Assembly (NCBI RefSeq): GCF_011393025.1 | Contig: NZ_JAAOEO010000025.1 | Coordinates: 1 to 60,536 of the forward strand | DNA: 60,536 nucleotides | Reading direction: 5' to 3' | DNA from: Neobacillus terrae | GTDB taxonomy: Bacteria > Bacillota > Bacilli > Bacillales > Cytobacillaceae | Part shown: in pieces, positions 17,284 through 25,100 of the stretch | Layout: every line of letters begins with the position of its first letter | Position numbering within the stretch: position 1 is the stretch's first letter | The notes under the pieces: generated by a model | Told to the model about the DNA's origin: nothing | The model's database searches: none | Seen by the model: only the letters and a program-made list of their open reading frames with translations | Translations under genes and position numbers: made by a program

Positions 17284-17466
17284 ATGCAGCGTTTAACCAA
17301 GTTCTTCCGTGAAATAGGCCGTGAAATGAGAAAGGTCAGCTGGCCAAGACGCAAGGAATTAACCCGCTACACCATCACTGTTTTATCAACAGTTGCATTC
17401 GTTGCTATATTTTTCGCTATTATTGATTCAGGTATTTCAAAATTGATTCGTTTAATTCTTGAATAA
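17284..17466 (+). CDS. secE: SecE, preprotein translocase subunit
   Basis: The 60-residue protein has an amphipathic N-terminal helix with the conserved RKVSWPRRKELTRYT segment and one membrane span (about 31-51). It clamps the SecY channel (secY is at 44236). I chose ATG 17284, which follows ATGGAGGTCAC, over an in-frame ATG at 17269 that overlaps that binding site. The protein is then the normal short size for Bacillus SecE. Confidence 0.95.
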   Translation: MQRLTKFFREIGREMRKVSWPRRKELTRYTITVLSTVAFVAIFFAIIDSGISKLIRLILE

Positions 17467-17489
17467 CCATAACCATTTCATGGTATAAT
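17459..17489 (+). promoter_or_regulatory. Possible promoter between secE and nusG
   Basis: TATAAT (17484-17489) is preceded by TGG, forming an extended -10. TTGAAT (17459-17464) at the end of secE could serve as -35 with a long 19-base spacer. It is followed closely by a terminator at 17517. Confidence 0.5.
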
Positions 17490-17516
17490 GGAGAATATCA
17501 AAGGAAATTTTTTGTA

Positions 17517-17538
17517 AAGCCCGTTTAACGGGTTTTTT
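17517..17538 (+). terminator. Terminator between secE and nusG
   Basis: AAGCCCG and CGGGTT flank a TTTAA loop, with six T at the 3' side. It lies 50 bases after secE and less than 30 bases after the putative promoter -10 at 17484-17489, so it could end secE transcripts or attenuate the new one. Confidence 0.82.
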
Positions 17539-17550
17539 AATTTGTCCAAA

Positions 17551-17731
17551 GAAAAGCGAAAGCACTAGTGTTTTAATGATGAAAGGCTAAGTACGCCACA
17601 TCCTGTGGCAACGCCTTTCTGACCCACATCCTGTGGGCCTCCGACAGGCATAAGAAAAACCATGCAGGAAATCCAGATTTCTGGAGTGGGTTGGCTTATG
17701 ACCCCGAGGGGGTAGGTGCTGGAGCTAGACA
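17551..17731 (+). repeat. Long dispersed multi-hairpin intergenic element
   Basis: An outer AGCAC/GTGCT pair (17561-17565, 17716-17720) encloses a hairpin GCCACATCCTGTGGC (17595-17609), a hairpin CCCACATCCTGTGGG (17623-17637), and a CATAAG/CTTATG arm capped by GGAAATCCAGATTTCTGG. The ends resemble the short element at 12060-12101. It has no coding frame. Such elements are scattered in many Bacillus genomes; this one splits secE from nusG. Confidence 0.75.
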
Positions 17732-17782
17732 TCATTAGTGGAAAACCAAGTTAATGCCGTTTGAAATAATAGATTTAAAACA

Positions 17783-17804
17783 GGGAGGGACGGACTAAAA
17801 GTCC
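17783..17804 (+). promoter_or_regulatory. nusG ribosome binding site with spacer hairpin
   Basis: The only good Shine-Dalgarno, GGGAGGG (17783-17789), lies 21 bases before the nusG ATG, too far for normal use. Between them GGACT (17792-17796) and AGTCC (17800-17804) form a perfect 5 bp hairpin with a 3-base loop. Folding it leaves an effective spacing of about 8 bases. Confidence 0.65.
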
Positions 17805-17810
17805 TCTTGA

Positions 17811-18344
17811 ATGGAAAAGAATTGGTATGTTGTTCATACGTACTCAGGCTACGAAAATAAAGTTAAAGCTAACCTTGAAAAACGTGTAGAATCAATGGGT
17901 ATGGCAGATAAAATCTTCCGCGTGGTTGTACCGGAAGAAGAAGAAACCGATTTTAAAAACGGCAAAAAGAAAGTCGTTAAGCGTAAAGTTTTTCCTGGAT
18001 ATGTATTAGTTGAAATCATTATGACAGATGATTCCTGGTATGTTGTCCGGAATACTCCTGGAGTCACAGGCTTTGTAGGTTCTGCCGGTTCAGGATCTAA
18101 GCCTACACCGCTTTTGCCTGAAGAAGTTAATGTGATTCTGAAGAGAATGGGTGTAGAGGAAAGACGCGCAGACGTTGATTATGAGATTGGCGAGACTGTC
18201 AGAGTAAAAGAAGGTCCGTTTGCTAACTTCACAGGAAGCATTGAAGAAATGGACAAGGACAAGTCTAAATTGAAGGTTCTTGTTAATATGTTCGGGCGCG
18301 ATACCCCTGTAGAGCTTGACTTCACACAGATTGATAAATTATAA
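17811..18344 (+). CDS. nusG: NusG, transcription elongation/pausing factor
   Basis: The 177-residue protein has an N-terminal NGN domain that binds RNA polymerase (about 1-115) and a C-terminal KOW domain (KEGPFANFTGSIEEMD). In Bacillus, NusG stimulates pausing at T-rich sites in the non-template strand. The start MEKNWYVVHTYSG is strongly conserved and a TGA lies directly upstream in frame, so the ATG at 17811 is secure despite its unusual ribosome binding arrangement. Confidence 0.97.
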   Translation: MEKNWYVVHTYSGYENKVKANLEKRVESMGMADKIFRVVVPEEEETDFKNGKKKVVKRKVFPGYVLVEIIMTDDSWYVVRNTPGVTGFVGSAGSGSKPTPLLPEEVNVILKRMGVEERRADVDYEIGETVRVKEGPFANFTGSIEEMDKDKSKLKVLVNMFGRDTPVELDFTQIDKL

Positions 18345-18345
18345 A

Positions 18346-18401
18346 GGCTAAGCTTAAATGCCCGATAAGGTCGATAGACACTGGGCATTGGGGCTGGACA
18401 G
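18346..18401 (+). repeat. Short hairpin element after nusG (GGCTGGACAG end)
   Basis: AATGCCC (18357-18363) pairs with GGGCATT (18383-18389), and the right end GGGGCTGGACAG resembles the GGAGCTAGACA end of the elements at 12060 and 17551. There is no T run, so it is not a typical terminator. Membership in the same family is an inference. Confidence 0.45.
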
Positions 18402-18444
18402 TTACTGGTTTTAAAAGAAAAATCATCCTATATACCAAAATAAC

Positions 18445-18473
18445 TTGAAATGAATTGTAAAAAGTGATAATAT
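18445..18473 (+). promoter_or_regulatory. Sigma-A promoter of rplK-rplA
   Basis: TTGAAA (18445-18450), exactly 17 bases, then TAATAT (18468-18473) with an extended TGA ahead of it. It is about 130 bases before rplK, leaving a long leader that contains a likely L1 site. Confidence 0.78.
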
Positions 18474-18553
18474 TTCATAGGTCAGTATGTCTTGGACAAC
18501 GAGACTGGACATATGTTATCAAGTTCTTTATTTTATATAAAGGCTATTGTTGA

Positions 18554-18580
18554 GTGGGAGGGGTTTTCCCCTATTACCAC
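18554..18580 (+). promoter_or_regulatory. Likely L1-binding mRNA site before rplK
   Basis: GTGG (18554-18557) pairs with CCAC (18577-18580) across an internal loop GAG/TATTA and is capped by GGGG-TTTT-CCCC. This copies the GUGGGAG...UACCAC core of the L1 site in 23S rRNA helices 76-78. L1 is known to repress its own operon by binding such an mRNA mimic. It lies 13 bases before the rplK Shine-Dalgarno. Confidence 0.75.
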
Positions 18581-18607
18581 ATCACGGACTTTAAGGAGGT
18601 GTGTCTC

Positions 18608-19033
18608 GTGGCTAAAAAAGTAATTAAAGTTGTAAAACTGCAAATTCCTGCGGGTAAAGCTAATCCGGCTCCACCGGTTGGTCCAGCATTGGGTCAAGCA
18701 GGTGTTAACATCATGGGATTCTGTAAAGAGTTTAACGCTCGTACAGCAGATCAAGCTGGTTTAATCATTCCTGTTGAAATCACGGTTTTTGAAGACCGTT
18801 CATTTACATTTATTACGAAAACTCCTCCTGCTGCCGTTCTTTTGAAAGTAGCAGCTGGAATCCAGTCTGGTTCAGGCCAGCCTAACCGTAATAAAGTAGC
18901 AACAGTTAAACGTGATAAGGTACGCGAGATTGCTGAACAGAAAATGCCTGACCTAAACGCAGCTAGCGTTGAAAGCGCAATGCGCATGGTTGAAGGTACT
19001 GCACGCAGCATGGGTATCGTTATCGAAGACTAA
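18608..19033 (+). CDS. rplK: 50S ribosomal protein L11
   Basis: The 141-residue protein has an N-terminal domain rich in proline (PAGKANPAPPVGPALGQAGVN), which binds thiostrepton-class antibiotics and factors, and a C-terminal rRNA-binding domain. It forms the GTPase-associated stalk base. The start is GTG 18608, placed by a perfect AAGGAGGTG site; an in-frame upstream start at 18554 would read through the L1-type hairpin and is rejected. rplA follows after a terminator-like hairpin. Confidence 0.97.
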   Translation: MAKKVIKVVKLQIPAGKANPAPPVGPALGQAGVNIMGFCKEFNARTADQAGLIIPVEITVFEDRSFTFITKTPPAAVLLKVAAGIQSGSGQPNRNKVATVKRDKVREIAEQKMPDLNAASVESAMRMVEGTARSMGIVIED

Positions 19034-19062
19034 TCAAGGCGAAACTGTTTTGGTATGATTGG

Positions 19063-19100
19063 GGTTGCGAGGCTGAATTTGTTCACTCGCAACCTTTATT
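19063..19100 (+). terminator. Terminator-like hairpin between rplK and rplA
   Basis: GGTTGCGAG (19063-19071) pairs perfectly with CTCGCAACC (19086-19094), followed by TTTATT. The T run is short, so partial termination or attenuation is likely rather than a full stop. Confidence 0.6.
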
Positions 19101-19151
19101 CGTACGGAAGAAAAGCCTGTGTTTTTCTTGATGCCCTGTAGGGTGTCGCAA

Positions 19152-19177
19152 GTGGGAGGTTATTCCGCTAAAACCAC
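19152..19177 (+). promoter_or_regulatory. Second likely L1-binding mRNA site, before rplA
   Basis: GTGG (19152-19155) and CCAC (19174-19177) flank a GAG loop side, a short GG/CC stem and a CTAAAA side, again matching the GTGGGAG...AACCAC pattern of the rRNA L1 site. It ends only 5 bases before the rplA AGGAGGA site, so bound L1 should block initiation. Confidence 0.7.
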
Positions 19178-19196
19178 AATCTAGGAGGAAATAAAA

Positions 19197-19895
19197 ATGG
19201 CTAAAAAAGGCAAAAAGTATGTAGAAGCTGCAAAGCTTGTTGACAATACTAAAGCTTATCCGATTGCTGAAGCAATTGAACTTGCGAAGAAAACAAACTT
19301 CGCTAAATTTGATGCAACTGTTGAAGCTGCTTTCCGTCTGGGCGTAGACCCTAAGAAAGCTGACCAGCAAATCCGTGGCGCAGTAGTTCTTCCAAACGGT
19401 ACTGGTAAAACTCAACGCGTACTAGTTTTCGCTAAGGGCGAAAAAGTAAAAGAAGCAGAAGCTGCTGGTGCAGATTATGTTGGAGATGCAGAATACATCA
19501 ACAAAATCCAGCAAGGCTGGTTTGATTTCGATGTAATCGTTGCTACACCTGACATGATGGGTGAAGTTGGTAAGCTTGGCCGTGTGTTAGGACCTAAAGG
19601 CTTAATGCCTAACCCTAAAACTGGCACTGTTACTTTTGATGTAACAAGAGCTATTAACGAAATCAAAGCTGGTAAAGTTGAATACCGCGTTGATAAAGTA
19701 GGAAACATTCATGTTCCTATCGGAAAAGCTTCTTTCGAAGATCAAAAACTTGTTGAAAACTTCAACACAATTTTTGATACTTTAGTTAAAGTTAAGCCTT
19801 CTGCTGCAAAAGGAACTTACATGAAGAACGTTACTGTATCTTCTACAATGGGACCTGGCGTTAAAGTAGATCCTTCAACTGTTACTGTAAAATAA
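19197..19895 (+). CDS. rplA: 50S ribosomal protein L1
   Basis: The 232-residue protein has the usual two-domain form of L1, with the conserved GKxxRVLVFAKG and GPKGLMPNPKTGTV segments. It binds the mobile L1 stalk of 23S rRNA at the E site and, as free protein, represses its own mRNA. Two mRNA sites that mimic its rRNA target lie before rplK and before this gene. AGGAGGAAA precedes the ATG. Confidence 0.97.
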   Translation: MAKKGKKYVEAAKLVDNTKAYPIAEAIELAKKTNFAKFDATVEAAFRLGVDPKKADQQIRGAVVLPNGTGKTQRVLVFAKGEKVKEAEAAGADYVGDAEYINKIQQGWFDFDVIVATPDMMGEVGKLGRVLGPKGLMPNPKTGTVTFDVTRAINEIKAGKVEYRVDKVGNIHVPIGKASFEDQKLVENFNTIFDTLVKVKPSAAKGTYMKNVTVSSTMGPGVKVDPSTVTVK

Positions 19896-19901
19896 TACAA
19901 A

Positions 19902-19930
19902 TTGACAATTTGAATTGTATTTTATATAAT
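19902..19930 (+). promoter_or_regulatory. Sigma-A promoter of rplJ-rplL
   Basis: TTGACA (19902-19907), 17 bases and TATAAT (19925-19930) match the consensus perfectly. It drives the L10 leader and the stalk genes. Confidence 0.92.
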
Positions 19931-19960
19931 CAATTTTGTTGTTTGAATAAATTAAACATT

Positions 19961-20064
19961 TGTACCGAAGACAGCAGGTGCCATCCGGCTTAATTTCCTG
20001 CCGAGGTAATACGATATAAATTATTGTATTAAACCTCCATGTCTTCCAGATATGGGGGTTTTTA
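19961..20064 (+). promoter_or_regulatory. L10(L12)4-responsive leader with attenuator
   Basis: ACCGAAGACAGCAGGTGCC and the CTTAATTTCCTGCCGAGG block are the conserved core of the L10 leader, with GCAGG (19974-19978) pairing CCTGC (19997-20001). A terminator, AACCTCCAT (20032-20040) with ATGGGGGTT (20052-20060) and five T, follows. GAAGAC (19967-19972) can pair with GTCTTC (20041-20046) in the terminator loop, suggesting the alternative fold. Excess L10-L12 complex should favour termination. Confidence 0.9.
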
Positions 20065-20104
20065 TTTGCCCGGTATAAATGCATCAACTACAGGAGGTGT
20101 AAAG

Positions 20105-20605
20105 ATGAGCAATGTAATTGAACTTAAACAGCAAATCGTTGACGAAATCACAGCTAAGTTCCAAGCTAGCCAATCAACTATCGTTGTTGACTACCGTGGA
20201 TTGACTGTTGCTGAAGTAACTGAACTTCGTAAACAACTTCGTGAAGCAGGCATCGATTTCAAAGTTTACAAAAACTCAATGACTCGTCGTGCTGCTGAAG
20301 CTGCGGGCCTTTCAGGTCTGAATGATGCTTTAACAGGTCCGAATGCTATTGCATTCAGTAATGAAGATGTTGTAGCGCCAGCTAAAATCCTTAATGACTT
20401 CGCTAAGAAAAACGAAGCTTTAGAGATTAAAGCAGGTGTAATCGAGGGTAATATTACTTCTGTTGAAGAAGTTAAAGCTCTTGCTGAACTGCCATCACGC
20501 GAAGGCTTGCTTTCTATGCTGCTTAGCGTACTTCAAGCTCCAATCCGCAATCTTGCTCTTGCTGCAAAAGCAGTTGCAGATCAAAAAGAAGAACAAGGCG
20601 CGTAA
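20105..20605 (+). CDS. rplJ: 50S ribosomal protein L10
   Basis: The 166-residue protein anchors L12 dimers to the ribosomal stalk: the N-terminal domain binds 23S rRNA and the C-terminal helix (about 135-160) binds L12. I chose ATG 20105, which follows CAGGAGGTG and gives the normal Bacillus length, over an in-frame start at 20039 inside the terminator hairpin. Expression is set by the L10 leader upstream. rplL follows after 55 bases. Confidence 0.97.
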   Translation: MSNVIELKQQIVDEITAKFQASQSTIVVDYRGLTVAEVTELRKQLREAGIDFKVYKNSMTRRAAEAAGLSGLNDALTGPNAIAFSNEDVVAPAKILNDFAKKNEALEIKAGVIEGNITSVEEVKALAELPSREGLLSMLLSVLQAPIRNLALAAKAVADQKEEQGA

Positions 20606-20660
20606 GCTTCACTTTGCCTAAAAAATAAAAAACCTAAAATTCCAAGGAGGAAATATAATC

Positions 20661-21023
20661 ATGACTAAAGAACAAATCATTGAAGCAGTTAAAAGCATGA
20701 CTGTTTTAGAACTTAACGATCTTGTTAAAGCAATTGAAGAAGAATTCGGCGTAACTGCTGCTGCTCCTGTAGCAATGGGTGCTGTTGCTGGCGGCGCTGC
20801 TGTTGAAGAAAAAACTGAGTTTGATGTAATCCTAGCTAGCGCTGGAGACCAAAAGATCAAAGTTATCAAGGTTGTACGTGAACTTACTGGTCTTGGACTT
20901 AAAGAAGCAAAAGATCTTGTTGACAACGCTCCAAAACCAATTAAAGAAGGCGTTTCTAAAGAAGATGCTGAAGCAGCTAAAGCTAAACTTGAAGAAGTTG
21001 GAGCTGGCGTTGAAGTTAAGTAA
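20661..21023 (+). CDS. rplL: 50S ribosomal protein L7/L12
   Basis: The 120-residue protein has an N-terminal dimerisation domain, an Ala/Gly-rich hinge (about 36-52), and a C-terminal factor-binding domain with the KVVRELTGLGLKEAKDLVD helix. Several dimers sit on L10 and recruit translational GTPases. The AAGGAGGAA site is strong, as expected for a protein needed in multiple copies. A strong terminator follows. Confidence 0.98.
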   Translation: MTKEQIIEAVKSMTVLELNDLVKAIEEEFGVTAAAPVAMGAVAGGAAVEEKTEFDVILASAGDQKIKVIKVVRELTGLGLKEAKDLVDNAPKPIKEGVSKEDAEAAKAKLEEVGAGVEVK

Positions 21024-21032
21024 TCTGACTGT

Positions 21033-21064
21033 AAAAAAGCTCGCTGCATAAGCGGGCTTTTTTT
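21033..21064 (+). terminator. Terminator of rplJ-rplL
   Basis: AAAAAAGCTCGCT and AGCGGGCTTTTTTT enclose a GCATA loop, ending in seven T. Confidence 0.93.
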
Positions 21065-21194
21065 GCCTGTTTAGATTTCCAGTTTTCATTTCAAACTCAA
21101 AATTTGAATACTGTCCAGCAAATGGCCAGCGAGTTTTTCATCTTTGAAAAGCACATTGATTATCTAAGTGCGCTTACGCTTTGATTCTACTTTT

Positions 21195-21223
21195 TTGCTT
21201 TTCTCTTTTGAATGAAATATAAT
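21195..21223 (+). promoter_or_regulatory. Possible promoter of rsmC
   Basis: TATAAT (21218-21223) lies 17 bases after a weak TTGCTT (21195-21200), about 65 bases before the gene. Confidence 0.5.
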
Positions 21224-21288
21224 TCATTTCGTATCTGTTTTTCCTCTATAGTATCTTCCTTACTTATTCACCGCTGGAGGTGATGATT

Positions 21289-21891
21289 TTGACTGAACAT
21301 TATTATTCCCGAACCCAAAAAGCAGAGAGTGATCCAAAACATTGGGAGTATACCCTTTTGAATAATCGTTTCCGTTTTAAAACGGATAATGGAGTTTTTT
21401 CAAAAAGAGAGGTAGACTTTGGTTCGCAGCTTTTAATTGAAACATTCAATCTTCCGGAAATAGAAGGAAAGATTTTGGATGTTGGCTGCGGCTATGGCCC
21501 GATTGGACTCTCCATTGCGAAACTTCATGAGCAACGGTCTGTACATATGGTTGATGTAAACGAGCGGGCATTGGAATTGGCAAAGGAAAATGCAAAAATC
21601 AATAACGTTGCCAATGTGGAGATTTATGAAAGTGATCGGCTTAGTGGAGTGAAAGAAACAAAGTTTGCTGCAATTCTTACCAATCCTCCTATCAGGGCGG
21701 GAAAAAAGGTAGTCCATGACATTTTTGAACAAAGCCACGATCATTTAATGCAAGGCGGAGAATTGTGGGTTGTTATTCAAAAAAAGCAGGGAGCACCATC
21801 TGCAATTGAAAAATTAAAAGAATTGTTTGGTGATGCAGAGGTTGCGGCGAAAGAAAAAGGTTATTTTATCATAAAAGCTAAAAAAGATTGA
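21289..21891 (+). CDS. ybxB: Class I SAM-dependent rRNA methyltransferase, RsmC-like (YbxB)
   Basis: The 200-residue protein has the SAM-binding motif LDVGCGYGPIG (near 65-75) and the NPPIRAGK catalytic loop typical of the RsmC/RlmG family that methylates guanine N2 in rRNA. The exact target base in Bacillus is not shown by the sequence. I chose TTG 21289, 8 bases after the CTGGAGG site, giving MTEHYYS; GTG 21280 and ATG 21283 lie on or too close to that site. Confidence 0.88.
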   Translation: MTEHYYSRTQKAESDPKHWEYTLLNNRFRFKTDNGVFSKREVDFGSQLLIETFNLPEIEGKILDVGCGYGPIGLSIAKLHEQRSVHMVDVNERALELAKENAKINNVANVEIYESDRLSGVKETKFAAILTNPPIRAGKKVVHDIFEQSHDHLMQGGELWVVIQKKQGAPSAIEKLKELFGDAEVAAKEKGYFIIKAKKD

Positions 21892-22144
21892 CTGTGAAAT
21901 GTCACTATGTTAATATTGTAAAATGCCAACATAATAATTTCTGGATTTTTCCCTTTTTTACCCTTTTTTGTTGTATAAAAGTGGATAAAGACGGAAAAGA
22001 TGACAAAATAATAGTCAAAAATGTGAAAATGTGGTTTTTAAGTAAAAAACCCTTTTTCTTTTTGTCTTATAGAAAGGCTGGACTTTTCCCTTTTTATAAG
22101 GCGCAAATAGATTTTAATAAAGCTTGATTTGAGGGGTGAATCAG

Positions 22145-25100
22145 TTGACAGGTCAACTAGTTCAGTATGGACGACACCGCCAACGAAGAAGTTACGCGCG
22201 AATCAGTGAAGTTTTAGAATTACCAAATCTAATCGAAATCCAAACCTCTTCTTATCAATGGTTTCTTGATGAGGGATTGCGTGAAATGTTCCAGGACATT
22301 TCTCCAATTGAAGACTTTACTGGTAACCTATCACTGGAATTTATTGATTATAGCCTTGGCGAACCAAAGTATTCCGTTCCGGAATCAAAAGAGAGAGATG
22401 TTACTTATGCCGCACCACTGCGTGTTAAAGTGCGTCTTTTAAACAAAGAAACAGGAGAAGTAAAAGACCAGGAAGTTTTCATGGGCGATTTCCCGCTTAT
22501 GACTGAGACAGGCACCTTTGTAATTAATGGTGCGGAACGTGTTATCGTTTCTCAGCTGGTTCGATCTCCGAGTGTTTATTTCAGCGGAAAAGTCGATAAA
22601 AACGGAAAAAGAGGATTCACTGCTACTGTGATCCCGAATCGCGGCGCCTGGCTGGAATATGAAACCGACGCAAAAGACGTCGTGTATGTCAGGATAGATC
22701 GTACTCGGAAATTGCCCGTTACGGTTCTTTTGCGTGCCCTTGGGGTCGGCTCTGATCAAGAAATCATCGAGTTAATCGGAGATAATGAATATATCCGAAA
22801 CACGCTTGAAAAAGACAATACCGAAAGTGTTGAAAAAGCACTGCTTGAAATTTACGAGCGACTTCGCCCAGGTGAACCGCCAACAGTTGATAATGCAAAG
22901 AGTCTTTTGGTTTCAAGATTTTTCGACCCTAAGCGTTACGACCTGGCAAATGTAGGCCGCTATAAAATTAATAAAAAGCTTCATATTAAAAACCGTCTGT
23001 TTGGACAGCGTCTTGCAGAGGCCTTGGTTGATCCGGATACAGGTGAAATTATTGCGGATAAAGGAACACTTCTTGACCGCCGTAATCTGGACAGAATCAT
23101 CCCTGCACTTGAAAAGAACATTAATTTCGGTAATTTCCATCCATCGGGTGGGGTAGTAGAGGATGACATTCTCCTTCAATCCATTAAGATTTACGCTCCT
23201 AATGATGAGAATGAAAAGGTAATTAATGTAATTGGAAATGCTTATGTTGAAGAAGCGGTGAAGAATATTTCCCCTTCTGATATCATTTCATCCATCAGCT
23301 ATTTCTTTAACCTGCTGCACGGGGTTGGAGATACAGATGATATTGACCATCTGGGTAACCGCCGCCTTCGTTCTGTTGGTGAATTGCTGCAGAACCAGTT
23401 CCGTATTGGCTTATCAAGGATGGAACGTGTTGTTCGTGAAAGAATGTCTATTCAGGATACAGCAACAATTACACCTCAGCAGCTGATTAATATTCGTCCA
23501 GTTATTGCTTCAATTAAAGAGTTCTTTGGAAGCTCTCAATTATCGCAATTTATGGATCAAACAAACCCGCTTGCAGAATTGACGCATAAGCGCCGTCTAT
23601 CAGCACTCGGACCTGGTGGTCTTACACGTGAACGTGCCGGCTTTGAGGTGCGTGACGTACACTATTCTCACTATGGCCGTATGTGTCCGATTGAAACGCC
23701 TGAAGGACCAAACATTGGTCTTATCAACTCCTTATCATCTTTTGCAAAGGTAAATCGTTTTGGTTTCATTGAAACTCCATATCGAAGGGTTGACCCGGAG
23801 ACAGGAAAAGTGACAACCAGGATCGACTACCTTACTGCGGATGAAGAAGATAACTATGTTGTTGCCCAGGCAAATTCACGCCTTGGTGAAGAGGGTTCAT
23901 TCATTGATCAAGATATCGTTGCTCGTTTCCGTGGCGAAAACACTGTTGTTAATCGTGATAGAATCGACTACATGGATGTATCTCCAAAGCAGGTTGTATC
24001 TGCGGCAACAGCATGTATTCCGTTCTTAGAAAACGACGACTCCAACCGTGCCTTGATGGGTGCGAACATGCAGCGTCAGGCTGTTCCATTGCTGCAGCCT
24101 GAAGCACCAAGAGTTGGAACTGGTATGGAATATGTATCAGGTAAAGACTCCGGAGCGGCTGTTATTTGTAAATCTGATGGTATCGTTGAACACGTTGAAG
24201 CACGTGAAGTGTGGGTTCGCGAAACACATGAGGTGGACGGACAGGAAGTCAAAGGTGACCTTAAGAAGTACAGAATGCTTAAATTCATTCGTTCCAACCA
24301 GGGTACCTGCTACAACCAGCGTCCAATTGTAACAGTAGGAGATCGTGTAACAAAAGGTGAAATCCTTGCTGACGGACCTTCTATGGAACTTGGTGAACTG
24401 GCTCTTGGCCGAAACGTTCTCGTTGCTTTCATGACTTGGGACGGTTACAACTATGAAGATGCAATTATTATGAGTGAACGTCTTGTAAAAGACGATGTAT
24501 ATACTTCTATTCATATTGAAGAATATGAATCAGAATCCCGTGATACAAAGCTTGGACCTGAAGAAATTACCCGTGATATTCCAAACGTTGGAGAAGATGC
24601 ACTTCGCAATCTGGATGAGCGCGGAATTATCCGAATTGGAGCCGAGGTTAAGGATGGAGATCTTCTTGTTGGTAAGGTAACTCCAAAGGGAGTAACTGAA
24701 CTGACTGCAGAAGAAAGGCTGTTACACGCTATCTTTGGTGAAAAAGCCCGTGAAGTCCGAGACACTTCACTTCGTGTTCCGCATGGCGGAGGCGGAATCG
24801 TTCTTGACGTTAAAGTATTTAACCGTGAAGACGGAGATGAACTGCCACCAGGTGTTAACCAGCTCGTTCGTGCGTACATTGTTCAAAAACGTAAAATTCA
24901 TGAAGGCGATAAAATGGCAGGACGCCACGGTAATAAAGGGGTTATCTCCCGTATATTGCCGGAAGAAGATATGCCATTCCTTCCTGATGGAACACCGGTT
25001 GATATCATGTTAAACCCATTAGGGGTTCCTTCTCGTATGAACATTGGACAGGTGCTTGAACTCCATCTTGGCATGGCTGCGAGGGCATTAGGAATCCACG

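Noticed and set aside
21888..22127. 79-codon forward open frame between rsmC and rpoB
   Set aside because: No ribosome binding site, odd composition rich in Phe/Lys/Cys, and overlap with the rsmC end; looks like AT-rich leader sequence.
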